The translations under genes were made by a program, and so were the position numbers. The notes under the pieces are model-generated. The model was not told the origin of the DNA, searched no databases, and worked only from the letters and a program-made list of their open reading frames with translations. A DNA stretch of 5,769 nucleotides from an uncultured Mollicutes bacterium (lineage in GTDB: Bacteria > Bacillota_I > Bacilli_A > RFN20 > CAG-826), in contig UQFY01000036.1 of the NCBI GenBank assembly GCA_900540385.1, positions 1 through 5,769 of the forward strand, in the 5' to 3' direction. This document shows, in pieces, positions 1 to 5,166 of this stretch (its first letter is position 1; every line of letters begins with the position of its first letter).

Positions 1-70
1 AAGATAGATACAATCTGAAAAAGTGAGCAACCTTTTTGTAAATACTTCTAAAAAATAAAGGAGTACCAAA

Positions 71-1657
71 ATGAGTATTTCAGAAAAAATTTACCTTTTA
101 AGAACAAAAAATAATCTTACTCAAGAAGATTTAGCGAATAAACTTTCTGTTTCTCACCAGTCTGTTCAAAAATGGGAGAACGGACTTAGCTTACCAACTC
201 TAGATAAACCCATCACCATCGCTACTATTTTTAACGTATCCATGGATTACCTTTGTGAAAGAGTAGATGATCAAGATAATAGCGGAAGAGCTGATAAAGA
301 GTTCATTCCTGATTATGGCAAAATGCATTCTTGGGAATCATATTCCAAAAGTCTTGAAATTGAATATAGAGAACTTTTTGACGAGGGAAAAGATGTAGAG
401 AATTTAAAAGACGTCTTTTTCTCAATAGCGAAAATGCCTCCTAGCAAATACAAAGACGATATGGCTGATTCTCTCTTTAAAATTAGCGAAACTCTCCCGA
501 TTAGAAAAGACTATCCTTTTGTTGAGCCAAACGAATATAACGCTATAAAAGCCTTAAGAAACAGCTCCTATAACGCTCCAGATACTTTAACTCTAACCGA
601 TGAAGAACTGCTTAATAAAGTTAAAGGTGGGTGGTATGGCAGAATCTGCGGATGTTATCTTGGCAAACCTGTCGAATGTATAAGAATGCCCGATATGAAA
701 AAGGTCTTAACTCGCACCAATAATTATCCTTTACACCGATATATTGACCTTGAAGATATTGAAAAAATCGATACAAGCGATATCTCTTTCCCAATTAAAT
801 CACGTTCATATCCCAAAGATTTTAATAAAATGCCTTCCGATGATGATACTAACTATATTTTAATTGCCTATGAAGTTTTAAAACGTTATGGAAGAGATTT
901 TACTTCCAATGATGTTGCGGAAGTTTGGCTATCTACGCAAACCAAATATGCTTATTGCACCGCTGAAAGAGTTGCTTATAAGAATCTTATAAACGGATTC
1001 TTACCCCCTCTAAGTGGAGAATATAAAAACGCCTATAGAGAATGGATCGGTGCCCAAATACGCGCTGATTTCTATGGTTATATTAATCCTGGAAATCCCG
1101 AAAAAGCTGCAGAGATGGCTTATAGAGATGCGCGTGTATCCCACGTTAAAAATGGCATATATGGTTCTATGTGGGTAGCGGCGATGATCGCTAAAGCCTT
1201 TGAAACAAGCAACATAAAAGCAATCATTAAAGCGGGGCTTTCCCAAATTCCTTCCTCTTCTAGATTATTTAAAGCTGTTTCTAATATTATCGAAACATAC
1301 GACAAAGGCATCCCAGCGGAAACTTGTCTAGCGGATATTAGAACTCGTTATAACGAAGAAGTCGGATATGATTGGTGCCATACAATATCTAATGCGGAGA
1401 TTGTTACTGCTGGCCTTTTATACGGAAATAAAGATTATGGCAAATCCATTTGTTTAGCGGTTGGTACTTGCTTTGATACTGATTGTAACGGAGCTACCAT
1501 TGGCTCGGTCTTAGGAACCGCTATTGGTTATGAGGCAATTCCTGATTATTGGAAAAATAGAGTAAACGACACTTTAGAAAGTACATTAATGGGATATAGC
1601 ACTGTTTCGATTAGTGATATGGCTAAGAAGACACTTGATTTTATCGAAAAAAACTAA
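71..1657 (+). CDS. XRE-family HTH / ADP-ribosylglycohydrolase fusion protein
   Basis: The start ATG follows a strong AAAGGAG site (57-63) with a 7-nt gap. Residues 1-65 are an XRE/Cro-type helix-turn-helix: the recognition region runs from LTQEDLANKLSVS to QKWENG, followed by the usual 'FNVSMDYLC' end. Residues about 66-180 are a charged helical linker. Residues about 183-525 match the ADP-ribosylglycohydrolase (ARH/DraG) fold. The N-terminal GGWYGRICGCYLGKP motif is at 186-200, the first acidic metal motif SDDDT at 256-260, and the C-terminal metal motif FDTDCNGATIG at 468-478, with D469 and D471 as likely ligands. Family members remove ADP-ribose from proteins or small molecules through a dinuclear metal site, and all key acidic residues are present. 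Fusion to a DNA-binding domain suggests a cytoplasmic one-component regulator that senses an ADP-ribosylated ligand or NAD-related metabolite. That role is inference, and the substrate is unknown. No ADP-ribosyltransferase lies beside it. A possible -10 (TACAAT, 9-14) is upstream, but its -35 would be outside the window. Domain assignment is confident; biological role is not. Confidence 0.9.
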   Translation: MSISEKIYLLRTKNNLTQEDLANKLSVSHQSVQKWENGLSLPTLDKPITIATIFNVSMDYLCERVDDQDNSGRADKEFIPDYGKMHSWESYSKSLEIEYRELFDEGKDVENLKDVFFSIAKMPPSKYKDDMADSLFKISETLPIRKDYPFVEPNEYNAIKALRNSSYNAPDTLTLTDEELLNKVKGGWYGRICGCYLGKPVECIRMPDMKKVLTRTNNYPLHRYIDLEDIEKIDTSDISFPIKSRSYPKDFNKMPSDDDTNYILIAYEVLKRYGRDFTSNDVAEVWLSTQTKYAYCTAERVAYKNLINGFLPPLSGEYKNAYREWIGAQIRADFYGYINPGNPEKAAEMAYRDARVSHVKNGIYGSMWVAAMIAKAFETSNIKAIIKAGLSQIPSSSRLFKAVSNIIETYDKGIPAETCLADIRTRYNEEVGYDWCHTISNAEIVTAGLLYGNKDYGKSICLAVGTCFDTDCNGATIGSVLGTAIGYEAIPDYWKNRVNDTLESTLMGYSTVSISDMAKKTLDFIEKN

Positions 1658-1689
1658 GATAAAAGCAAAAGAAACTATTATTAAATAGG

Positions 1690-1855
1690 AGCATTTACCA
1701 AAGTGTAGGTGGGGAATCCGGAATCCCGCATGCTATAATTTGGGCGCTAGATAAACGGCAAAGGCGAAATCAGGGCGAGGGAGGCGCCTGTGAAGTGCTA
1801 TCAATAAAGTAGACACGGTATCTTCTAAGGTTCTTTGCTAGACTACGACATTTAT
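1690..1855. other. GC-richer non-coding spacer, possible structured RNA or mobile-element relic
   Basis: The spacer between the two plus-strand genes (1658-1953) has no open frame with a start and shows stops in all the frames I translated. From about 1700 to 1815 it is visibly more G-rich than its A+T-rich surroundings. It contains a near-palindrome GGGAATCCGGAATCCC (1712-1727) and a seven-pair stem between TGGGCGC (1741-1747) and GCGCCTG (1784-1790), with two G-T wobble pairs. A TATAAT at 1734-1739 lies inside it. The text GGGGAATCCGGAATCCCGC is loosely like the right-end/guide-RNA region of IS200/IS605 tnpB elements, but no tnpB remnant is visible, so this is a weak resemblance. I do not recognise a known riboswitch or housekeeping RNA in it. 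Confidence 0.35.
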
Positions 1856-1890
1856 GACAGTACCCCCAAACGCACTGTCTTAATTCTTTT
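1856..1890 (+). terminator. Candidate intrinsic terminator upstream of the ATPase gene
   Basis: GACAGT (1856-1861) and ACTGTC (1874-1879) form a perfect six-pair stem around a 12-nt C/A-rich loop, followed directly by the T-rich tract TTAATTCTTTT (1880-1890). This could end transcription from the HTH-ARH gene or from an RNA encoded in the spacer, and would insulate the ATPase promoter that starts just downstream. The stem is short and the T tract is interrupted, so strength is uncertain. Confidence 0.4.
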
Positions 1891-1943
1891 GTCGACTATA
1901 ATCGACATAATTTAGTTATTATTGTAGAATATAATCGACAAAA
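1887..1943 (+). repeat. TCGAC-box repeat cluster, candidate operator of the ATPase gene
   Basis: TTTTGTCGA (1887-1895) and TCGACAAAA (1935-1943) are perfect nine-base inverted repeats 39 nt apart. Inside them TGTCGA (1890-1895) and TCGACA (1902-1907) form a second, closer inverted repeat around CTATAA. The 11-mer TATAATCGACA occurs twice, at 1897-1907 and 1930-1940, exactly 33 bp apart, close to three helical turns. The last copy runs into the Shine-Dalgarno AAAGGAG (1941-1947). The arrangement suggests binding of a dimeric regulator. If transcription began upstream of 1887, RNA pairing could also mask the ribosome binding site. Both roles are inferred from geometry. Confidence 0.6.
1902..1935 (+). 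promoter_or_regulatory. Candidate sigma-70-type promoter of the ATPase gene
   Basis: TCGACA (1902-1907) matches the -35 consensus in five of six bases and is followed after 17 nt by TAGAAT (1925-1930), five of six for the -10 element. A perfect TATAAT overlaps it at 1930-1935, and another lies at 1897-1902 with no good -35. Transcription from the first pair would start near 1937, giving a leader of under 20 nt that begins almost at the Shine-Dalgarno. Both promoter elements coincide with TCGAC boxes, so a bound regulator would compete with RNA polymerase. Confidence 0.5.
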
Positions 1944-1953
1944 GGAGAGAATC

Positions 1954-3216
1954 ATGAATCACGAAACGCTCAAGCAAATCATCTTTGACCAACATGAAGT
2001 TATCAAGAAATCTCAAATTGTAAGTCGCGATTACGTTTTTGATAAAAACGCCAATTATGTCCTTATCGGTCTAAGGCGTTCTGGCAAATCTACGCTTCTA
2101 TATAAACGGGTCCAGGACCTCATTTCGAGCGGAGTAGATTGGAAGCAAATCATTTACATCAATTTTGACGACGAACGATTGCTCGGTTTTCAAGCAAACG
2201 ATTTTGAAGACATTTTGCTTACTGCTGAAGAAATCACAAATCAAAAACATTATTTCTATTTCGATGAGATTCAAAATATCGATGGCTGGGAAAAATTTGC
2301 GATCCGAATGGCTAATGCCAAGGAAAAAGTCGACATCACGGGAAGTAACGCGAAAATGCTCTCTCGCGAAGTATCTGCCCAATTAGGCGGACGTTATCTA
2401 ACAAAAATTATCCATCCTTATTCCTTCAAAGAATTCCTCCGAGCAAAATCATTGGAAGCAAGTTCTGCCTTTTCCGTCTCCGACCGTGCCGAAATTGCGA
2501 ATGCGCTTCAGGAATTTTATCGATTTGGAGGTTTTCCCGAGTCGCTTGCTTCCGCCGACAAACGTGAATGCGTCTCCAACATTTACGAAAAAATTCTTTT
2601 GGGCGACATTATCGCCCGTAACGCCATACGGAGCGAAAACGGCATGAGGGTCTTAATGAAAAAGATTGCAGGCACCATCTCCCAAGACGTTTCTTACACT
2701 AATCTTTATAATGCTTTGAAAACCATTGGCTTCTCACTCTCGAAAGACACAATCATCGATTATTGTTTTTATGCCAATCAAAGTTTTTTGCTGTTTGCTC
2801 TAAAAAACTACTATGCCGCATTCGTTGACAAAGGAAGCAATTCAAAATTCTATTTTTCCGACAACGGCATCTTAAACTTATTCTTGGCCAAAGACGATAC
2901 CTCCCTCTTTGAGAATCTGGTTGCAATCTCGTTAAATCAAAAATACCAAGACAAACTCTATTATTTGAAAAGCAGCAAAACCAAAATCGATATTGATTTC
3001 TTGGTTGATGAAGATAACATCGCGGTTCAGGCTTGCTATTCCATGGCAAATGCGGATACGGCCAACCGTGAAATCGGACAATTAAAAAAACTAGACGCGA
3101 CAAATCCTGGGAAATACAAACTCATGATCATAACGATGAACGAAACTGGGGATATTCCACTTGAGCACAACGTGATTCGCGTAATAAAGTTGCAGGATTT
3201 CTTGCTTTCAAATTAA
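1954..3216 (+). CDS. AAA ATPase with DUF4143-type C-terminal domain
   Basis: The ATG follows AAAGGAG (1941-1947) by 6 nt. The 420-residue product has the usual length and order for stand-alone AAA_14/DUF4143 ATPases. Walker A is GLRRSGKST (39-47); the conserved YINFDDERL strand is at 68-76; Walker B is YFDEIQ (102-107, D104/E105). TGSNAKMLS (129-137) is the sensor-1 region, and LGGRY (144-148) offers the likely arginine finger. A PYSFKEFL segment and the FGGFPESL turn follow. The C-terminal region resembles the degenerate PD-(D/E)XK-like part of DUF4143, with E320, D348 (IDFLV) and Q359. The lysine often found after the glutamine is replaced (VQACYS), so nuclease activity is doubtful. These cytoplasmic ATPases are widespread and often multi-copy, and their function is not established. 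No membrane segment or DNA-binding domain is visible. The gene stands alone behind the TCGAC-box promoter and converges on the tRNA cluster. Family assignment is strong; role is unknown. Confidence 0.92.
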   Translation: MNHETLKQIIFDQHEVIKKSQIVSRDYVFDKNANYVLIGLRRSGKSTLLYKRVQDLISSGVDWKQIIYINFDDERLLGFQANDFEDILLTAEEITNQKHYFYFDEIQNIDGWEKFAIRMANAKEKVDITGSNAKMLSREVSAQLGGRYLTKIIHPYSFKEFLRAKSLEASSAFSVSDRAEIANALQEFYRFGGFPESLASADKRECVSNIYEKILLGDIIARNAIRSENGMRVLMKKIAGTISQDVSYTNLYNALKTIGFSLSKDTIIDYCFYANQSFLLFALKNYYAAFVDKGSNSKFYFSDNGILNLFLAKDDTSLFENLVAISLNQKYQDKLYYLKSSKTKIDIDFLVDEDNIAVQACYSMANADTANREIGQLKKLDATNPGKYKLMIITMNETGDIPLEHNVIRVIKLQDFLLSN

Positions 3217-3495
3217 TGGAACGAGCACATCAATCTACCCTTTATTCTCCGTCAAGAGCGATTCCTTGATTATTTTCGAATAAAGGGATTCGTTGTCTTC
3301 ATCCTATTAAACCGGAAATCGATTAGTTTGCTCGCATTTTTTGGCTCTCATATCGGCACCAATCCTTCTGAGAAAGAATTGGAAAATCTTTTATCATGGA
3401 AAATTAATTTAGGGAAATAACATAGGAATTCGATTCTATTTCCCGAATCAGTTCGAACCTGGTTATATTTGACGCTTACAATGAAGTTCTATAAT
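3217..3495. other. Spacer after the ATPase gene with two hairpins and a start-less open frame
   Basis: Two inverted repeats stand out. CCCTTTATTC (3238-3247) pairs perfectly with GAATAAAGGG (3278-3287) and encloses a smaller stem, GTCAAG (3251-3256) with CTTGAT (3265-3270). GGGAAATA (3412-3419) pairs with TATTTCCC (3437-3444) around an inner GAAT/ATTC stem. Neither is followed by a good T tract, so I do not call either a terminator. In frame with the ATPase, 3217-3417 is free of stops for 67 codons up to TAA 3418-3420, with no ATG and no ribosome binding site. The last part reads as plausible protein (GTNPSEKELENLLSWKINLG), so a decayed gene end is possible. Confidence 0.35.
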
Positions 3496-3536
3496 AAAAA
3501 AGTTCGACACATTTCCTGTATCAAACTCGTTTTTTT
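3496..3536 (-). terminator. Strong bidirectional intrinsic terminator after the tRNA cluster
   Basis: TGTATCAAAC (3517-3526) and GTTCGACACA (3502-3511) form a ten-pair stem, with two G-U pairs on the minus strand, around the loop TTTCC. On the minus strand the stem is followed at once by six T (A run 3496-3501), ending the tRNA transcript just past tRNA-Thr. On the plus strand the stem is followed by CTCG and seven T (3530-3536), so it can also stop read-through from the convergent ATPase gene. Confidence 0.8.
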
Positions 3537-3538
3537 AA

Positions 3539-3614
3539 TGGTGCCGTCTATAGGACTTGAACCTACGACCTGATGCTTACAAGGCAACTGCTCTACCAGC
3601 TGAGCTAAGACGGC
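3539..3614 (-). tRNA. tRNA-Thr(TGT)
   Basis: This is a 76-nt cloverleaf on the minus strand. The seven-pair acceptor is GCCGTCT/AGACGGC, with discriminator A and an encoded CCA (3539-3541). The D stem is GCTC/GAGC, the anticodon loop is CTTGTAA with anticodon TGT (3579-3581), and the T arm is GTAGG-TTCAAGT-CCTAT. The anticodon stem GTTGC/GCATC carries one U-U mismatch (positions 28/42), which is unusual but does not disturb the rest of the fold. It is the last gene of the leftward Ile-Val-Thr cluster, one base after tRNA-Val and directly before the terminator. Confidence 0.95.
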
Positions 3615-3615
3615 A

Positions 3616-3690
3616 TGGTGGGTGTTATAGGTGTCGAACCTACGACCTCTTCCGTGTGAAGGAAGCGCTCTCCCGCTGAGCTAAACACCC
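3616..3690 (-). tRNA. tRNA-Val(CAC)
   Basis: This is a 75-nt cloverleaf on the minus strand. The acceptor is GGGTGTT/AACACCC, with discriminator A and an encoded CCA (3616-3618). The D stem is GCTC/GAGC, the anticodon stem CTTCC/GGAAG is perfect, and the loop TTCACAC gives anticodon CAC (3656-3658), which reads GUG. The T arm is GTAGG-TTCGACA-CCTAT. CAC valine tRNAs are a supplement to the usual TAC isoacceptor, so the genome probably holds another valine tRNA elsewhere. Only one base separates it from tRNA-Thr, so the two are surely co-transcribed and processed apart. Confidence 0.95.
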
Positions 3691-3705
3691 ATAAGTAACA
3701 AATTA

Positions 3706-3731
3706 GCCCCAGAGTGCTTAACTCACGGGGC
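3706..3731 (-). terminator. Hairpin between tRNA-Ile and tRNA-Val, weak terminator or processing stem
   Basis: GCCCC (3706-3710) pairs with GGGGC (3727-3731), and after a small internal loop GAGT (3712-3715) pairs with ACTC (3721-3724), leaving a five-base loop. Read on the minus strand, the stem is followed by TAATTTGTTACTT, a poor T tract. It could reduce transcription into Val-Thr or act as a processing landmark. The spacer (54 nt) is much longer than the one-base Val-Thr gap. Confidence 0.45.
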
Positions 3732-3744
3732 ATTTTAATCCACA

Positions 3745-3821
3745 TGGTGGGCCTTAATGGACTTGAACCATCGACCTCCCGCTTATCAAGCGGACGCTCT
3801 AACCAGCTGAGCTAAAGGCCC
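3745..3821 (-). tRNA. tRNA-Ile(GAT)
   Basis: This is a 77-nt cloverleaf on the minus strand. The acceptor is GGGCCTT/AAGGCCC, with discriminator A and an encoded CCA (3745-3747). The D stem is GCTC/GAGC, the anticodon stem is TCCGC/GCGGG with one G-U pair, and the loop TTGATAA gives anticodon GAT (3785-3787), reading AUC/AUU. The T arm is GATGG-TTCAAGT-CCATT. It is the first gene of the leftward tRNA cluster. Confidence 0.96.
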
Positions 3822-3833
3822 GTGGGCTTCAAT

Positions 3834-3862
3834 AATATACAACTCTCAGGAAAAATATACAA
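3834..3862 (-). promoter_or_regulatory. Candidate promoter of the tRNA cluster
   Basis: On the minus strand TTGTAT (3862-3857) lies 17 nt before TATATT (3839-3834), preceded by a TG-like G at the right place for added contact. Transcription would start near 3827, six or so bases before the first base of tRNA-Ile at 3821, a leader length typical of tRNA operons. The -35 matches consensus only in its TTG half. Confidence 0.5.
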
Positions 3863-3913
3863 GGAAACTAAAAAAGATTTTTTCGATTTCTTAAAATATT
3901 AGTATTCTTCGTC

Positions 3914-3947
3914 AAAAGGCAATGCTGAAAACAAAAAGTTCAATGCC
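3914..3947 (-). terminator. Weak candidate terminator after the duplicated hypothetical gene
   Basis: On the minus strand GGCATTG (3947-3941) pairs with CATTGCC (3924-3918) with one T-T mismatch, followed by TTTTG. It lies about 75 nt past the stop of the hypothetical gene at 4021 and before the tRNA promoter, the expected place for a terminator. The stem is imperfect and the T run short. Confidence 0.35.
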
Positions 3948-4020
3948 ATATTAAGTTGTTAATAAGTCAATTCGCTTACCCTCATTCGTTTTTTCAACAC
4001 GAGGACAAAACAAATTCTTC

Positions 4021-4836
4021 TTAATCCTCTTCTTCGTTCTTCCTGCTTTCCCTGAGTTTCTTCTTAATCTCAGGCCAGTTTTTCATTTCTTCGGGATCTT
4101 CAATGACGCCTTTATAGCTTCTTCTCAACCACACTTCTTTGCCATCGTGATAATAATAAAGAGGATAGTATATCTCATCGAAGTATTCGTCTTGGAAAGG
4201 GCGGAGCAACCGTGGGTCTTTTTTCCATTTCGAATCATCAGGAACCTTTGCTAGTTCTTCATCTAAACAATAACAGACCCTTGGCTCATCTCCACTTATT
4301 TCCGGGTCAAAGCATTTATATTTATGTGCGACCTTGTTGTAACCTATAATGGACATTATCCTTTCCGGACGGCCATCTTTATTACTCCAAGGAAGATATA
4401 GAACCATGTCACCTATACGGAACCTTTTTTGTTCGACTTCTTTGCCGTGCGGTTTTTGCATTTTCAACCATTCTTGAAACGTTGAATAGGTGTGGGTAGC
4501 ATCGCGGATTTCCTTCATCTTGTCAGAACCGGTGCACTCATAGGCAGGATAGCATAGCTCGTCAAACCATTCTTCGTTTGTATAATTACGACATTCCTCC
4601 GTATCTCTCTCCCCGAAATCTTCCGGAATTAGGCCAAGTTCTTTTTCTTTACAATAAAGAATCTTTTTAAAGGAATCATCATATATCCCTAAATCAAAAC
4701 ATTTGTATCTCTGCTTTTTTGCGTCAAAGCCCAGGACGTACATCATTGTATCGCCGCCCATGACCTGAGGGTATGACAATGGCAGACAGAAAACAAAGTC
4801 CCCTCTCTTAAATTTCAATTCATTTTTCTCTTTCAT
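4021..4836 (-). CDS. Hypothetical protein with two internal repeats
   Basis: I do not recognise the family. The product (271 residues from the ATG at 4836) is soluble, rich in charged and aromatic residues, and lacks a signal peptide or membrane segment. It is an internal duplication with a period of about 129 residues. Copy A (about 8-125) and copy B (about 138-258) share [KR]F[KR]xGDxVxxLP at 8-19 and 138-149, and YKCFD at 44-48 and 173-177. They also share YC at 61-62 and 189-190, an EL..(I/V)P(E/D)D stretch around 66-73 and 194-201, and FDE(L/I)xYP at 91-97 and 219-225. The FxxGDxV...M.V.G....YKCFD pattern suggests a small SH3-like beta barrel, vaguely like DUF2158/YodC proteins; this is weak inference. 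The tail (251-271) is lysine- and glutamate-rich. A TTG five codons upstream (4851) keeps the frame open, but ATG 4836 has a GGGG at a sensible distance and is preferred. Neither start has a strong Shine-Dalgarno. The gene lies alone between the tRNA promoter and a 315-bp spacer. Confidence 0.8.
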   Translation of the reverse strand: MKEKNELKFKRGDFVFCLPLSYPQVMGGDTMMYVLGFDAKKQRYKCFDLGIYDDSFKKILYCKEKELGLIPEDFGERDTEECRNYTNEEWFDELCYPAYECTGSDKMKEIRDATHTYSTFQEWLKMQKPHGKEVEQKRFRIGDMVLYLPWSNKDGRPERIMSIIGYNKVAHKYKCFDPEISGDEPRVCYCLDEELAKVPDDSKWKKDPRLLRPFQDEYFDEIYYPLYYYHDGKEVWLRRSYKGVIEDPEEMKNWPEIKKKLRESRKNEEED

Positions 4837-4851
4837 AGTAACCCCGTTCAA

Positions 4852-5166
4852 GTTTCTTTAAGGGTAACAGGTTTTTTCTAAAAGGAAATGAATACTTACC
4901 AAATCAACGGATGGTTTTAAAAAGGCGTTAATAGTCGTTATAACAACCGACAATGATTAACAAATCCATTCATATTCAGTCTCATTTCATGATAAATGGC
5001 AAGGGCTATAGTCGAAAAGATACAATTAGGCCCATATCAATCTTCATTGTCTACGAAGTATTTTCAAAAAACTCAATCGCAAAAAGAAAGCCAAGAAGAA
5101 GACGAACTGACGTATAAAAGCGCGTAACCGTCATTCTCTTAAGCAGGAAATAATACAGGCGTGCGT
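4852..5166. other. Intergenic spacer, no convincing gene
   Basis: This 315-bp A+T-rich stretch separates two minus-strand genes. No complete gene is visible; the longest readable piece is a 27-codon minus-strand frame (5134-5051) without a ribosome binding site. A possible minus-strand promoter pairs TTGTTA (4963-4958) with TATAAC (4942-4937), but the 15-nt spacing is short and it lies about 100 bp before the downstream start. Its -10 sits in a palindrome GTTATAAC (4937-4944) flanked by GTCG (4934-4937) and CGAC (4948-4951), which could be an operator. I find no clear terminator for the membrane-protein gene here. Confidence 0.4.

Noticed and set aside
1010..1311. Two minus-strand open frames (63 and 78 codons) inside the HTH-ARH gene
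   Set aside because: They lie opposite a well-supported gene, have no ribosome binding site, and their translations show no domain; they are shadows.
2098..3103. Open frames of 73, 94 and 116 codons inside the ATPase gene
   Set aside because: They overlap a clear ATPase frame with conserved motifs; the translations look like out-of-frame readings (for example cysteine/arginine-rich in 2753-3103).
1954..3216. Anti-phage defence system built around the ATPase
   Set aside because: There is no nuclease, methylase, toxin or other effector gene next to it; the family alone is not evidence of defence.
3430..3460. TTCGAAC-like T-loop core in the spacer, hinting at a fourth tRNA
   Set aside because: The flanking bases do not form a five-pair T stem and no acceptor or anticodon arm fits around it.
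3539..3821. CRISPR-like or tandem repeat signal from recurring GAGCTAA and TGGTG words
   Set aside because: The recurring words are the conserved D arms and CCA/acceptor ends of the three tRNA genes.
5051..5134. 27-codon minus-strand hydrophobic frame after the membrane-protein stop
   Set aside because: It is very short, has no clear ribosome binding site and no recognisable motif. It stays open into the end of the membrane-protein gene in another frame, so a frameshifted tail is conceivable but unsupported.
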